NCBI GenBank assembly: GCA_913061435.1
Contig: CAJXUK010000006.1
Location: 1-64,000 of the forward strand
Source: an uncultured Thalassolituus sp.
GTDB taxonomy: Bacteria; Pseudomonadota; Gammaproteobacteria; Pseudomonadales; Oceanobacteraceae
Reading direction: 5' to 3'
DNA length: 64,000 bases
A model generated the notes under the pieces. That model saw nothing but the letters and a program-made list of their open reading frames with translations, was not told the origin of the DNA and searched no databases. Made by a program: the position numbers and the translations under genes. Shown piece after piece: positions 9,078 to 17,974 of the stretch. How positions within the stretch are numbered: the first letter of the stretch is position 1; each line of letters begins with the position of its first letter.

Positions 9078-10118
9078 CTAAAATCCAGATTGTGCACGGC
9101 GTTGAATCAATAGCCATAAAAAGAAAGGGCCACCAATTGCAGACATAATGATGCCGATCGACAATTCGGCAGGGGCTAAAATAGTGCGTGCTATCATATC
9201 CGATACGACGACTAACATGGCCCCAACTAATGCACTCCCTGGTAACACCCAACGGTGATCGGGCCCCAATAGTAAACGTACAACATGCGGCGCGACCAAA
9301 CCAACAAAGCCAATGATTCCGCTGACGGATACCGCAGCACCCACGGCTAAGGCTGTTAATGAAATCACTCCCCACTTCATTTTTTTCACATCAAACCCCA
9401 TGTGAGTCGACACCGCTTCGCCCATTAAAAAAGCATTCAGTGGGCGGGCAAAATAGGGCAGTGCAACAACAGCAAAGACAATAGGAACCGAAGCAATCGC
9501 TAAGTCGTGCCAAGAAGCACTTGCAATAGAACCCATAGACCAAAAGGTTAAAGTACGTAGTTCTTCATCACTGGCTAGGTAAGTTAAAACCCCAGTGGCA
9601 GAACCCGCAATAGCATTAATGGCAATGCCAGTGAGTAACATAAGGCTGACATCTGTTCGGCCTTCTTTGGTCGCTACCCGATAAATTATCCAAGTGACCA
9701 ATAAACCACCTAAAAATGCGGAAAAAGGCAAGGCAAAAAAGCCCCAAAATATCACCCAATCATTTAGTACTGAGCCACCTAGTACAATAACAGCGACAGC
9801 AGCCAAAGCTGCACCACTCGATACACCAACCAGTGCAGGATCAGCCAGAGGGTTTCTAAAAAGCCCCTGCATGGCGGCACCCGAAACCGCAAGGCCAGCC
9901 CCCACAAGAACGCCTAATAATAATCTTGGTAGACGAATTTCATTAACGACCAGAGTCGCGTGGAGGTCATTTTGCCAGCCCAATAAAGCCGATACGACGG
10001 CTTGAGTATTCAAAGCGATCGCGCCAACAGATAGAGAGTAGATTGCTAGTAGCATGGTAACGAACAACAATATAAGCAGTGCTTTAACCGGAGATTGAGT
10101 TAGGCGCATAAACCACAC
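9078..10118 (-). CDS. hmuU: Heme ABC transporter permease (FecCD family)
   Basis: This 346-residue inner-membrane permease of the FecCD/BtuC type carries heme from the periplasmic binding protein into the cytoplasm. About ten hydrophobic helices are visible. Typical family segments are RLPRLLLGVLVGAGLAVSG with AAMQGLFRNPLADPALVG, and GFVGLVAPHVVRLLLGPDHR, the loop that contacts the ATPase. It lies between hmuT and hmuV in the standard order. Confidence 0.93.
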   Translation of the reverse strand: MWFMRLTQSPVKALLILLFVTMLLAIYSLSVGAIALNTQAVVSALLGWQNDLHATLVVNEIRLPRLLLGVLVGAGLAVSGAAMQGLFRNPLADPALVGVSSGAALAAVAVIVLGGSVLNDWVIFWGFFALPFSAFLGGLLVTWIIYRVATKEGRTDVSLMLLTGIAINAIAGSATGVLTYLASDEELRTLTFWSMGSIASASWHDLAIASVPIVFAVVALPYFARPLNAFLMGEAVSTHMGFDVKKMKWGVISLTALAVGAAVSVSGIIGFVGLVAPHVVRLLLGPDHRWVLPGSALVGAMLVVVSDMIARTILAPAELSIGIIMSAIGGPFFLWLLIQRRAQSGF

Positions 10119-10163
10119 CTTATGTTATGCACTTTGTTAGCTGCTGTTACCAAAACGGTTGAG

Positions 10164-11033
10164 TTATTGCTGGGCATAAATCTTCCGCGCCATATTCTCG
10201 ATGGCATCGCCCATTCGTGGACCAAACATTAAAAAATTATCATCAACTATTATAAGCTGCTTGTTTTTACCGGCATTGGTCATTTTGACAGCGGGTGTAT
10301 TGAGCATCTCATGTTTACCGCCAGCCGAACGTTCACCGTGTTGCATGGTTAGTAAGTAATCGGGATTGTATTGAATGGCCGCTTCTGCGGTTAGAGGTTT
10401 ATAACCGTTTAAATGTTGGGCTGCTGGGTTAACGACTCCGGCTAATGACAGCATAGTATCGGCGCGAGTTTGTGAGCCTGCAACCATCATATTATTGCCG
10501 CGCATATTAAGCACAAATAAAGCTTTAGTGGGTTGTTGTGATTGTGCCATGACTTTTTGTGCAACCGCTTTAGCATCCGCAATTGATTTTTGAACATCAG
10601 TGGCGAGTTGTTGGCCAGCACTGTCTACATTTAAAATTTTTGCGATTTGTTTTATTTTTTCAATAACGCCCTCAGCCGTGTAGGTGTTGTCGATTATTTC
10701 AACATGCACACCTGCCTTTTTTAAACGTGATAAAACATTTTGTGGCTTAGCATCTTTAGTCGCTAATATTAATGTGGGTTTTAAAGAAAGAATGCCTTCA
10801 GCTGAAAGCTGTCTCATGTAACCGACACTAGGAAGTTTAGTAGCCGCCTCAGGAAAGGTAGTGGTGGTATCACGACCGACCATTAAATGTCCTTTGCCAA
10901 GAGCATAAACAATTTCAGAAATAGAGCCATCAATCGCGACAATTCTTTGAGCGTCGTTGGCATAGCTACTATTTGGGCTTAACCCAAAAAATGTTAACAA
11001 TAGCAAAAGTGTTGGCATTAGCATTTTTTTCAT
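10164..11033 (-). CDS. hmuT: Periplasmic heme-binding protein of the HmuTUV importer
   Basis: This is a cluster A-III type substrate-binding protein (289 residues) with a cleavable signal peptide: MKKMLMPTLLLLLTFFGLSP followed by NSSYA. The start is the ATG at 11033, which overlaps the hmuS stop by four bases (ATGA) and has AGAAGGAG before it. A longer frame adds 15 residues without a signal-like start and is not preferred. Family features are RIVAIDGSISEIVYALGKG near the mature N-terminus and VGRDTTTTFP. It should hand heme to HmuU. Confidence 0.92.
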   Translation of the reverse strand: MKKMLMPTLLLLLTFFGLSPNSSYANDAQRIVAIDGSISEIVYALGKGHLMVGRDTTTTFPEAATKLPSVGYMRQLSAEGILSLKPTLILATKDAKPQNVLSRLKKAGVHVEIIDNTYTAEGVIEKIKQIAKILNVDSAGQQLATDVQKSIADAKAVAQKVMAQSQQPTKALFVLNMRGNNMMVAGSQTRADTMLSLAGVVNPAAQHLNGYKPLTAEAAIQYNPDYLLTMQHGERSAGGKHEMLNTPAVKMTNAGKNKQLIIVDDNFLMFGPRMGDAIENMARKIYAQQ

Positions 11034-12076
11034 GCAGAAACTCCTTCTAACGTTTGAGTTGTTAAAAAATCTGTCCATTGTTTATTAATTTTTGGCGTGT
11101 TTGCCGATGGTTGTAAATACAGCATCATTACGGCTTGTTCATTGGCATCAAATAACTCTATTGATAGTACTGATTTACCATTGGTTTTTTTAACGACTAA
11201 CCAAGTTTCGGTAATTAAATCTAAGTTTGCATGCATGTTAAATTTAGGATCAAGGACATTAAGCCAAGGCCCCATTTTTATTAGTTTATGCACGGTTCCA
11301 TTATGAATTTGAGTTGCATAATTATTAGGCACAAAAATTAATAAGGGCCATTTTTTATCTGAAAATTTTTCAAAAAGGCTTTGCAGTCTATCTTTTTTAA
11401 GTAAGGTCGCGGCACCATTAAGATGGCGGTAGGCTTGTGGTCGCGTTAGGCCATACGAGTGAAATAGAGAATCAATATGATGTGGGTTGTCTAATTTATA
11501 CCAGTCTTCTTGTAAAGAATCTTCGTCAATGATTAGCGGTGAATGCTGATTCAAATAGTCAAAATTTTTATTTTTTATGTGCATATTTTCAAAACTAATA
11601 TCCACAGTAAATTTTGAAACAAGATCATCATATACCTGTAAGTTAGATTTTTTGGTCATGTATATTTTATGGATGGCTTGGCCATAAATATCAAAAAATT
11701 GAAAACTTTGGCGCCCGCCTTCGTCAACAGCAAATGCATATTGCCAATCAGAAATTTTTAACCGTAAATCCAGATCAGGTTTATTGATGATGACATAGTT
11801 TTGTTTTATAACAGGGTCGCTATAAACACCATGATGCTCAAAAACGATGGCGTCGTTGCGCGTTAACGCCATCACTTCACCAATCTGATGAAGTTGTTTT
11901 ATTAGCGCTACCAAGAATTCGCAATCTAATGCATAAACAGATTCACCACACGAAAGAGCAACATATTCGGCTTCACTAATATACAGTTGCTTTGCCGCTT
12001 CCCGAGCTCTTGGCGGTTTTTCAGCCGCCAACAGTTCTTGCTTTTGTTGTTTAAGGTTTAATAGTAAGTCAGACAT
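11030..12076 (-). CDS. hmuS: HmuS/HemS-family hemin-degrading or heme-trafficking protein
   Basis: This 348-residue protein has the two-half architecture of the HemS/ChuS/PhuS family, cytoplasmic proteins that receive imported heme and degrade it or deliver it to heme oxygenase. Recognisable are the N-terminal alpha-helical EAKPPRARE-like region (here EKPPRAREAAKQLYISEAEY), GEVMALTRNDAIVFEHHGVY and WLNVLDPKFNMHANL near the C-terminus. Its start codon overlaps the hmuY stop by one base (TAATG), and its stop overlaps the hmuT start, so translation is probably coupled. Confidence 0.9.
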   Translation of the reverse strand: MSDLLLNLKQQKQELLAAEKPPRAREAAKQLYISEAEYVALSCGESVYALDCEFLVALIKQLHQIGEVMALTRNDAIVFEHHGVYSDPVIKQNYVIINKPDLDLRLKISDWQYAFAVDEGGRQSFQFFDIYGQAIHKIYMTKKSNLQVYDDLVSKFTVDISFENMHIKNKNFDYLNQHSPLIIDEDSLQEDWYKLDNPHHIDSLFHSYGLTRPQAYRHLNGAATLLKKDRLQSLFEKFSDKKWPLLIFVPNNYATQIHNGTVHKLIKMGPWLNVLDPKFNMHANLDLITETWLVVKKTNGKSVLSIELFDANEQAVMMLYLQPSANTPKINKQWTDFLTTQTLEGVSA

Positions 12077-13176
12077 TACTCGATAATCTCTTGATGACGA
12101 ATATAAAGAGTACCGCTATTTTGAGTGCCATCTTCACCCTTGTTGCTTACCACTTGAGCCTTAAAATAACGCTCACCAGATTTTAGGATATACACGGCGA
12201 ATGTCGGCCACATTTCGTGGTTATCGCCGCCAACACCGTATTCAAATGGACCAAAAGAACCTGGTGTTGATAGTGGGCCAGAAGCGGAATCGCCAAAATA
12301 TTTATATACTTGCTGTGTGCTGGTTGGGTCTGTTACTGCATCTACATTGGCGACGAGTAAAGCGCTACCTACACCTGCATCCCCTGAGCCAGAGGCACCG
12401 CCGTTAACGTAGATATGACTGGCGTAGCCTTGAGCTTCGATTTTTAAATCCCAGCCAGCAAACTCTGTGGTTGAAGTCGTATTGTCTTCTAGGTTCCAAT
12501 AGACGGTGCCGTTTTTAGGACTCAATGCACCTGTAGACTCAGCGGCTAAGAATGACCGTGAATTGTTGTCCCATAGTTCGCTGCTAAAGGTCATACCATT
12601 ACGATCATAAGCAGTGGCTTTTAAGCGGGTGTAAGCATAGTTACCATTGCTATCTGCTGTTGAAGAACGAATAATCCAACCGTTGCTATCGTCGTTATTC
12701 ACCGTTATTACATGCGTCGTTGAGTTATAGGTGTACCAATCAGTAAACTGTGATTCGACTTCATCGCTTGTGAAATCAGTGCAGCCATCGCGTCGTACAT
12801 TATTAAAATCATTTTCCGTATTGTTGCGAGTGAGTGCAGAAAACTCTGTTTTAACAGCTTCGCCGTTGGCGTCGTAAAGCGTTTCATATTGTTTTGCTAC
12901 ACAGGCTTCAATGCCCGTATCTGAATTGATAGAAAAGCCAACGTATTTTTGATAGCTGATGTGCCATTCTTCATTAGCGGCTACATTGTGTCCCGACGCC
13001 AAATCTAAGTAAGCAGGCGCCATACTTGCATCTAAAGTAGAATAATTAGCGGCCGCTGCATTGTTCGTTGCACCTGTATTATCTTGCTCTGATGAATCAG
13101 AAGAACTCCCACCACATGCCGTAAGCGTAAAAGTAAGCGCGGCCAGTAGTGAGCTTTGCGTTTTGTTTAATATCAT
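12076..13176 (-). CDS. hmuY: HmuY-family heme-binding lipoprotein
   Basis: This 366-residue lipoprotein has the signal peptide MILNKTQSSLLAALTFTLTAC, with lipobox LTAC and lipidation at Cys21. The start is the ATG at 13176 with GGAG upstream; a longer frame adds 10 residues. The remainder is Ser/Thr/Asn-rich and beta-type, with VYKYFGDSASG and a C-terminal LYIRHQEIIE. The region around YWNLEDNTTSTTEFAGWDLK resembles HmuY-family heme-binding proteins, first known from Bacteroidetes, and its position directly after the TonB-dependent receptor agrees. The family call is from memory of motif and context. It should sit at the outer membrane and pass heme to HmuR. Confidence 0.72.
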   Translation of the reverse strand: MILNKTQSSLLAALTFTLTACGGSSSDSSEQDNTGATNNAAAANYSTLDASMAPAYLDLASGHNVAANEEWHISYQKYVGFSINSDTGIEACVAKQYETLYDANGEAVKTEFSALTRNNTENDFNNVRRDGCTDFTSDEVESQFTDWYTYNSTTHVITVNNDDSNGWIIRSSTADSNGNYAYTRLKATAYDRNGMTFSSELWDNNSRSFLAAESTGALSPKNGTVYWNLEDNTTSTTEFAGWDLKIEAQGYASHIYVNGGASGSGDAGVGSALLVANVDAVTDPTSTQQVYKYFGDSASGPLSTPGSFGPFEYGVGGDNHEMWPTFAVYILKSGERYFKAQVVSNKGEDGTQNSGTLYIRHQEIIE

Positions 13177-13218
13177 TTTTCTAACTCCATAGTTGTGAAA
13201 TAACATTTCAGATGTTTA

Positions 13219-15225
13219 TTAATCGTTGCTTTTAAATTGGTAGCGAAAACCAACGTAGGCGTAGCGTCCGGCTACGGGTCGAAAGTCGGTGCCGTTAAAT
13301 TTTCTTTGTACGTCGGTTATATTTTTTACTCCGCCGTATAACGCCCATTGATCATTGGGTTGATAGTTAATGACGCTGTCCCAAGTGGTATAGCTGGGGG
13401 AAACAACAGTATTGTCTTCATCTAAGAATTGGTCAGATTCATAATTTATTTTGTTGGTGAGGCTCAGGGCTTGGCTAACATGAATATCTAAACCCGCTTT
13501 GGCGGTATGTTCTGGTCGTTCTACCAGAGCCTTACCCGTTTGAGTGTTTTCTGCTTCTAAATAGTTGTAACTGATATCTAATGAAAAATATCTAGACCAA
13601 GATTGTTGTAATGACACTTCCATGCCTTGGGTCTTGGCTTGTTCAATATTTTGATATTCGTAAATAACCGCATTGTTGGGTCCTGTTGCATCGGGGTTAA
13701 GAACTTCTGCAATCAAGTCATCGATATCATTTTGAAATGCACTGATGGCCAAGCTGCCATTTTCATTCGGAAACACCCACTCGAGTCCCAATTGATAACT
13801 TATCGAGCTTTCTGGTTCTAAGTCTTTGTTGCCTTGAACCATGTAACCTATTTGGCTGTGATCAAATAAATAAAACAGTTCTTTTAAATTAGGTGTGCGA
13901 TAACCGTTTCCTAAACCAGCTCTTATATTTAAACGGCCGGGTAGGGGTTGATAGGTGCTGTACATCGCATTGAGCATGGGAGCAATATGTGAACCAAAAC
14001 GTGAATCTTGGTGAATTCGAGCTCCTGGTAAGAGTTCTAAATGGCGATTTACAAACCAATTATCTTGAACAAACGCTTGTAATGATTGTTTTGTTTCACC
14101 AGACACTTCACGCTTATTGGATGATATGTTATCGACATCCATTGCATCGTGTTGATATTCAGCGCCAAACGTAAGCATATGAGAGTCGCTTACGGTTATA
14201 TCAAACTGGCCAGCAACTTCTGTGTGTTGGGTGGTTGTTTCTCGGTGAGATGCTTTTTGTGCTTCATTAACATAATCTTCCCACATGGCGCGCACTTTCC
14301 AGTGACTCGTCTCAGTTAGCGATTGTTCAACTACGGTTGAGATATTCGTTACGACGGTTTGGTCGGTGTAATCTTGCGTGACATTGCCAATGCCGGGGAC
14401 AAATTGATTGTTTAATACCTTGATGTCTTCATCAAAATAGCGTGGCATTAGGGTGAATTTAAGATCGTTTTCAAATCGGTACTGAAGATTGCCCGAGAAT
14501 GTATGCTTGTGTCCTTGCCAGCCTTGAGTTGAATCACCAGGGGTGTTTTGGGCTTTAAAGCCATCAGATTCAGTTAATGAAGCAACCAGTTGTGCATGCC
14601 AGCGTTCGTGCTTGGTAGAAAGCTCAAAATTGCCATGGCGTTTTGCTGAGGGGTTGTCTTGGTCACTTTGGCTACCCCAATTACCCGTAGAAATGTCAGC
14701 GCTGGCCAAAAATTTAGCAGAAGGTTCACGGGTGATCACATTAATCACCCCACCCATGGCTGAGGTGCCATAAAGCACCGAGGTGGCACCTTTAATGATT
14801 TCAACTTGTTCAATATCACCAATGGCTACTTGGCTGACATCAACAGTAGAGCCAGTGCTGGCTGAAATAGGATTGCCATTAATTAACACCAATACACGAT
14901 CAGCATCGAAGCCTTGGATCCATGCGCCTTGCCCTGTTTTACCGTGAATGGGTTTCAGTTGTACACCAGGTGCGTATTGCAGCGCTTCTGCTAAATTTTT
15001 TGCGTGGGTTTTCTCGATGTCAGCTCGTGTAAGAACCCATGTTTGTACCGGAACTTCCTCTAATCGACGCGGAGTTTTCGTAGCCGTGGTAACAATGGTT
15101 GCTAATTCGATGACTGTTTTTTCATTGTTGTTTTTTGAATTCGCTGCCCATCCAGAAGATGAAAGTGTTATTAATAAACCACCAGTGAGCGAGGAGAGAA
15201 TACGACGAGTTGTATTATTTTCCAT
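13219..15225 (-). CDS. hmuR: TonB-dependent heme receptor
   Basis: This is an outer-membrane, TonB-dependent receptor of about 668 residues. After a signal peptide ending near SSSGWAA, a TonB-box-like ELATIVTTATKTPRR precedes the plug, which shows the family's INVITREPSAKF and VEIIKGATSVLYGTSAMGGV. The beta-barrel ends in Arg-Tyr-Gln-Phe plus four residues (YVGFRYQFKSND), close to the usual aromatic end. The ATG at 15225 is preferred; an in-frame GTG nine bases upstream is possible because AGGAG lies just before it. It is the first gene of the Fur-controlled operon, so heme rather than a siderophore is the likely ligand. Confidence 0.92.
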   Translation of the reverse strand: MENNTTRRILSSLTGGLLITLSSSGWAANSKNNNEKTVIELATIVTTATKTPRRLEEVPVQTWVLTRADIEKTHAKNLAEALQYAPGVQLKPIHGKTGQGAWIQGFDADRVLVLINGNPISASTGSTVDVSQVAIGDIEQVEIIKGATSVLYGTSAMGGVINVITREPSAKFLASADISTGNWGSQSDQDNPSAKRHGNFELSTKHERWHAQLVASLTESDGFKAQNTPGDSTQGWQGHKHTFSGNLQYRFENDLKFTLMPRYFDEDIKVLNNQFVPGIGNVTQDYTDQTVVTNISTVVEQSLTETSHWKVRAMWEDYVNEAQKASHRETTTQHTEVAGQFDITVSDSHMLTFGAEYQHDAMDVDNISSNKREVSGETKQSLQAFVQDNWFVNRHLELLPGARIHQDSRFGSHIAPMLNAMYSTYQPLPGRLNIRAGLGNGYRTPNLKELFYLFDHSQIGYMVQGNKDLEPESSISYQLGLEWVFPNENGSLAISAFQNDIDDLIAEVLNPDATGPNNAVIYEYQNIEQAKTQGMEVSLQQSWSRYFSLDISYNYLEAENTQTGKALVERPEHTAKAGLDIHVSQALSLTNKINYESDQFLDEDNTVVSPSYTTWDSVINYQPNDQWALYGGVKNITDVQRKFNGTDFRPVAGRYAYVGFRYQFKSND

Positions 15226-15280
15226 TGGCGTCACTGGCTCCTAAGTTATTTGACAAGTTAAATTTATATTGAATCTAATT

Positions 15281-15321
15281 GATAATGATTCGCATTATAG
15301 TTATCATTTATTCAGAGTCAA
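15281..15321 (-). promoter_or_regulatory. Sigma70 promoter with overlapping Fur box for the hmu operon
   Basis: Read on the minus strand, TTGACT (15316-15321) and TATAAT (15294-15299) are separated by 16 bases. The plus-strand 19-mer at 15281-15299, GATAATGATTCGCATTATA, matches 15 of 19 positions of the consensus Fur box and overlaps the -10 element. Iron-loaded Fur would block the operon. The same site may also repress the divergent HutZ-type gene, whose start is 147 bases away. Confidence 0.85.
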
Positions 15322-15445
15322 CCCACGTTAAATAAAAAATATACAGCGGTTGGCCGTTAAAAATGTAAAACGCAATGTAATGAGTTAGGCATTGAAGGTT
15401 TGCTTTCAACATGCAAATCTACAAGCCGTTTTATGAGGAGGAATA

Positions 15446-15991
15446 ATGAGCAGAGCAGCAGTGATTAAAACAGGTAAGGTATCTTTAGAAGATATTTTTT
15501 TAGAATTTAATCAATTTATAGATAGCCATAAAAGTGTTGTGCTAGCGACAATGAATAAAGACTTTGAACCCGAGTCCAGTTATGCACCTGTGCTGCGACA
15601 TGAAGGAAAGTTTTATATTTTTATTTCTGAATTGTCGAATCATACCGAGAACTTAATGACAAAGCCTTCAGCCAGTTTATTATTTATAGAAGCTGAAAAC
15701 GAAGCAAAAAATTTATTTGCTAGAAAAAGAGCGACCCTAAAAGCCAGTGCTCAGATAATCAATCGCAGCACAGATCAATGGCAACAGGTGCTAGCTTTAT
15801 TAGAAGATAAATTTGGCAAAATAGTGAGTATGTTAAAACCTTTAGAAGATTTTCATTTATTTGAACTTACTCCAGAAAGTGCTGGTTATGTGCGCGGTTT
15901 TGCACAAGCATACAAACTAAAGGGCAGTGACCTGTCAGCCGTTACTCATTTAAATGAAGGAGGGCACGGAAAAAGTAGAAAAGCCTCTTAG
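15446..15991 (+). CDS. hutZ: HugZ/HutZ family heme utilization protein
   Basis: This 181-residue protein has the split-barrel fold of pyridoxamine-phosphate-oxidase-like proteins, in the HutZ/HugZ subgroup, which bind and in some cases degrade heme. Matching features are VLATMNKDFEPESSYAPVLR near the N-terminus, FARKRATLKASA, and the C-terminal GFAQAYKLKG followed by a His-containing tail (VTHLNEGGHG). The start has a strong site (ATGAGGAGGAATA before ATG). It is transcribed away from the hmu operon across a shared Fur-box region, which fits a role in iron release from imported heme. Confidence 0.88.
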   Translation: MSRAAVIKTGKVSLEDIFLEFNQFIDSHKSVVLATMNKDFEPESSYAPVLRHEGKFYIFISELSNHTENLMTKPSASLLFIEAENEAKNLFARKRATLKASAQIINRSTDQWQQVLALLEDKFGKIVSMLKPLEDFHLFELTPESAGYVRGFAQAYKLKGSDLSAVTHLNEGGHGKSRKAS

Positions 15992-15997
15992 GTGGTT

Positions 15998-16048
15998 ATG
16001 TTATTATTCGTTCTAATTGACCTGCCAATTAAGAGCGAATAATAACAT
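15998..16048 (+). promoter_or_regulatory. Long stem-loop overlapping the start of the downstream gene
   Basis: The left arm ATGTTATTATTCGTTCTAATTG (first 20 bases shown in part: ATGTTATTATTCGTTCTAAT) at 15998-16019 pairs with 16026-16048 with one wobble/mismatch and one bulged base; the loop is only about six bases. The right arm contains the presumed AAGAG ribosome-binding site and reaches into the ATG at 16047. No T-run follows, so it is not a standard terminator. It could restrain translation of the oxygenase gene when made on a hutZ read-through transcript. Confidence 0.7.
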
Positions 16049-16706
16049 GCAAGATGATTTTTATATTGAAGATATGGCGCTGTGGGGTAGCCAGTTGTTC
16101 ATTAGCCATTACCCAGCGCATGACAACCATGCACAGGCATTAATAGCAGCACTTTATCAGTTAAAAGAACAGCAGGTAAATGATGTTGATAGTGATGTGG
16201 CAGTGTTTGCAAAGCATGCCTTATTTGAAAGCGAATTGAATTTATTAACTCAGCCTCTCGCGCCATTGCTAGCATTGAAAGCGCATGTCGAAGATTTAGT
16301 CGGTACGGTAGCTCATGCGGTTAATGAACCGTTTTGGCCAGAAGGCGCGCAAGTGCAGGTTGATATTGTTGAGTCGTGGTATCACATTACTCAAAACGGC
16401 GGTTATCACGATACCCACTCTCATCCTAATTGCTCATGGTGTGGTATCTATTATCTGCAAGAAGGGGAAAGCAGTATTGAGGGCAGAAACGGTGTTAACC
16501 GTTTTTACGATCCGCGCCATGGTGCCGATCAATACCAAGATGCAGGTACGGCTTATTTGAGTGCAGATGGTTTTATGGATTTTTCTCCTTTTGCGGGCCA
16601 AATAATTATTTTTCCGTCGTATTTAAAACATGCAGCGATGCCTTACTTTGGTGATACAGATCGCATTGTGATTGCCTTTAATTGCCAAGTAAAAGCAACG
16701 TCATAA
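16047..16706 (+). CDS. Putative 2OG-Fe(II) oxygenase (TIGR02466-like)
   Basis: The predicted 219-residue protein has a cupin-like core with SWYHITQNGGYHDTHSHPN, SGIYYL-like CGIYYLQ and IIIFPSYLKHAAMP. His124 and His126, His195 and Arg206 could be the iron and 2-oxoglutarate ligands (an HxH rather than the usual HxD would be atypical). These features fit a group of uncharacterised 2OG-Fe(II) oxygenase-like proteins. The ATG at 16047 (MQDDFYIED) is preferred over an upstream in-frame TTG at 16017. It directly follows the HutZ-type gene, and the start codon lies in a long stem. The substrate is unknown. Confidence 0.75.
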   Translation: MQDDFYIEDMALWGSQLFISHYPAHDNHAQALIAALYQLKEQQVNDVDSDVAVFAKHALFESELNLLTQPLAPLLALKAHVEDLVGTVAHAVNEPFWPEGAQVQVDIVESWYHITQNGGYHDTHSHPNCSWCGIYYLQEGESSIEGRNGVNRFYDPRHGADQYQDAGTAYLSADGFMDFSPFAGQIIIFPSYLKHAAMPYFGDTDRIVIAFNCQVKATS

Positions 16707-16899
16707 AAGTACTCACACTTAATATTTTTATTCAATATTTAATAGATTAATGACGTTCTATTATCATTGCTTATTCTGGTTACTAACGGTATCTATTAAG
16801 CAGTAGTATTTTTTATTAATGCTGATAATGTGAATACGTTTAATTCTTTACTCTAAATATTAATCCTAAAAAATAATGTATTATTCTTAGCAGGCCAGT

Positions 16900-17337
16900 A
16901 TGTTTAAAATTAAAGTAGAACGTATCGTTAAAAAGCCAATTGATGTTGTGTTTGAAGCATTGAGTGATCATGCAAGTTATGCACTATTTAAATCGGTAGG
17001 TGTTGCTGAGTTATTGACCGAAGGTGATCAAGAGCGTAATGGCACCGGTGCACTGCGAACAGTGCAAACAGGGTCTTTTAAAGTTTGGGAGCGAATCACC
17101 GCGTTTGAACGCCCTATTCACATGCAATACCAAATTGAAAAAGCCAAGCCCATTAAAATGGAACACTATAAAGGTATTATTGATTTAAAAGATTTAGGGG
17201 ATGGAACAACTCACGTAACTTGGGTTTCTGAAGGACGTTTAGTTGTTCCGTTAATCGGTGGTTTTTTTGATCGTAAAATGCAAAAGCAGGGCACTCTTGT
17301 TTTTAACAGCATGCTTAAGTCTATAGAAAAACGCTAA
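16900..17337 (+). CDS. SRPBCC family (START/Bet v 1-like) protein
   Basis: The 145 residues show the pattern of the SRPBCC lipid/ligand-binding fold: VERIVKKPIDVVFEALSDHASYALF at the N-terminus, a middle region with WERITAFERPIHMQYQIE, and a C-terminal helix KQGTLVFNSMLKSIEKR. Such proteins bind hydrophobic ligands in a deep pocket; neither a ligand nor a reaction can be named. The region before it (16707-16899) is AT-rich and likely carries the promoter. Confidence 0.8.
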   Translation: MFKIKVERIVKKPIDVVFEALSDHASYALFKSVGVAELLTEGDQERNGTGALRTVQTGSFKVWERITAFERPIHMQYQIEKAKPIKMEHYKGIIDLKDLGDGTTHVTWVSEGRLVVPLIGGFFDRKMQKQGTLVFNSMLKSIEKR

Positions 17338-17359
17338 CGGATTAGCACTGTTTTATTCT

Positions 17360-17596
17360 TTAACTTAACCATTGAAATCTTGCAACCGTCTCGCCATTAA
17401 TTTCTACCGACTCGGTAAACATAGCGGCGGGCCTTACCCAAGTGGTCGCCGGTTTATCGGAGTAGCGGGTTTCATATACCACAAGCCACTCTTCAGTTTC
17501 ACTGTGTCTAGCGACATCGATGACTTGATATTCAGCGCCCTTGTAATGACGGTAGCGACCTTTTTTTATCTCGGGCTTTTTTTCTTTCTGTGTCAT
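17360..17596 (-). CDS. DUF1653 domain protein
   Basis: A 78-residue protein almost entirely covered by a DUF1653 domain: GRYRHYKGAEYQVIDVARHS followed by ETEEWLVVYETRYSD and WVRPAAMFTESVEINGE. The fold is a small beta protein; the function is unknown. It lies 37 bases after the DUF1244 gene on the same strand, so the two may be co-transcribed. Confidence 0.85.
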   Translation of the reverse strand: MTQKEKKPEIKKGRYRHYKGAEYQVIDVARHSETEEWLVVYETRYSDKPATTWVRPAAMFTESVEINGETVARFQWLS

Positions 17597-17633
17597 TTCT
17601 TTAACCTGGCCTATTGAGTACTATTTACTCGTC

Positions 17634-17945
17634 TTAATTGTTATTTTTTTTAGCCGCTTCAATTTCATTAAAGCGGGCTAGTTGTTCGGGGGTTGCTTTT
17701 TGCTGGTGCTTTTCTTTCCACTCTGAATACGGCATGCCATAAACAAGTTCGCGAGCATCTTCGTAGTCGATATCAATTCCACGCTCTTCGCCTGCGGCTT
17801 TATACCATTTAGATAAGCAGTTACGACAGAAACCAGCAAGATTCATTAATTCTATATTTTGTGCATCTTTGCGCTCATCTAAGTGTGCTAATAAGCGACG
17901 AAAAGCAGCGGCTTCTAATTCAATGTTGGATTCTAATTTTGCCAT
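17634..17945 (-). CDS. DUF1244 family protein
   Basis: The 103 residues match DUF1244: AAFRRLLAHLDERKDAQNIE, then LMNLAGFCRNCLSKWYKAA and MPYSEWKEKHQ. The conserved CRNCLSKW motif suggests a structural or metal-binding cysteine pair. The function is unknown. It is separated from thiL upstream by a short tandem repeat. Confidence 0.87.
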   Translation of the reverse strand: MAKLESNIELEAAAFRRLLAHLDERKDAQNIELMNLAGFCRNCLSKWYKAAGEERGIDIDYEDARELVYGMPYSEWKEKHQQKATPEQLARFNEIEAAKKNNN

Positions 17946-17974
17946 GAAGGGTTTCCTGAAATTTAAGACTTTTT

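Noticed and set aside
9070-9375. 102-residue N-terminal extension of hmuV
   Set aside because: It overlaps hmuU in another frame, is rich in Cys/Trp without family similarity, and the ATG at 9069 gives the normal ATPase length.
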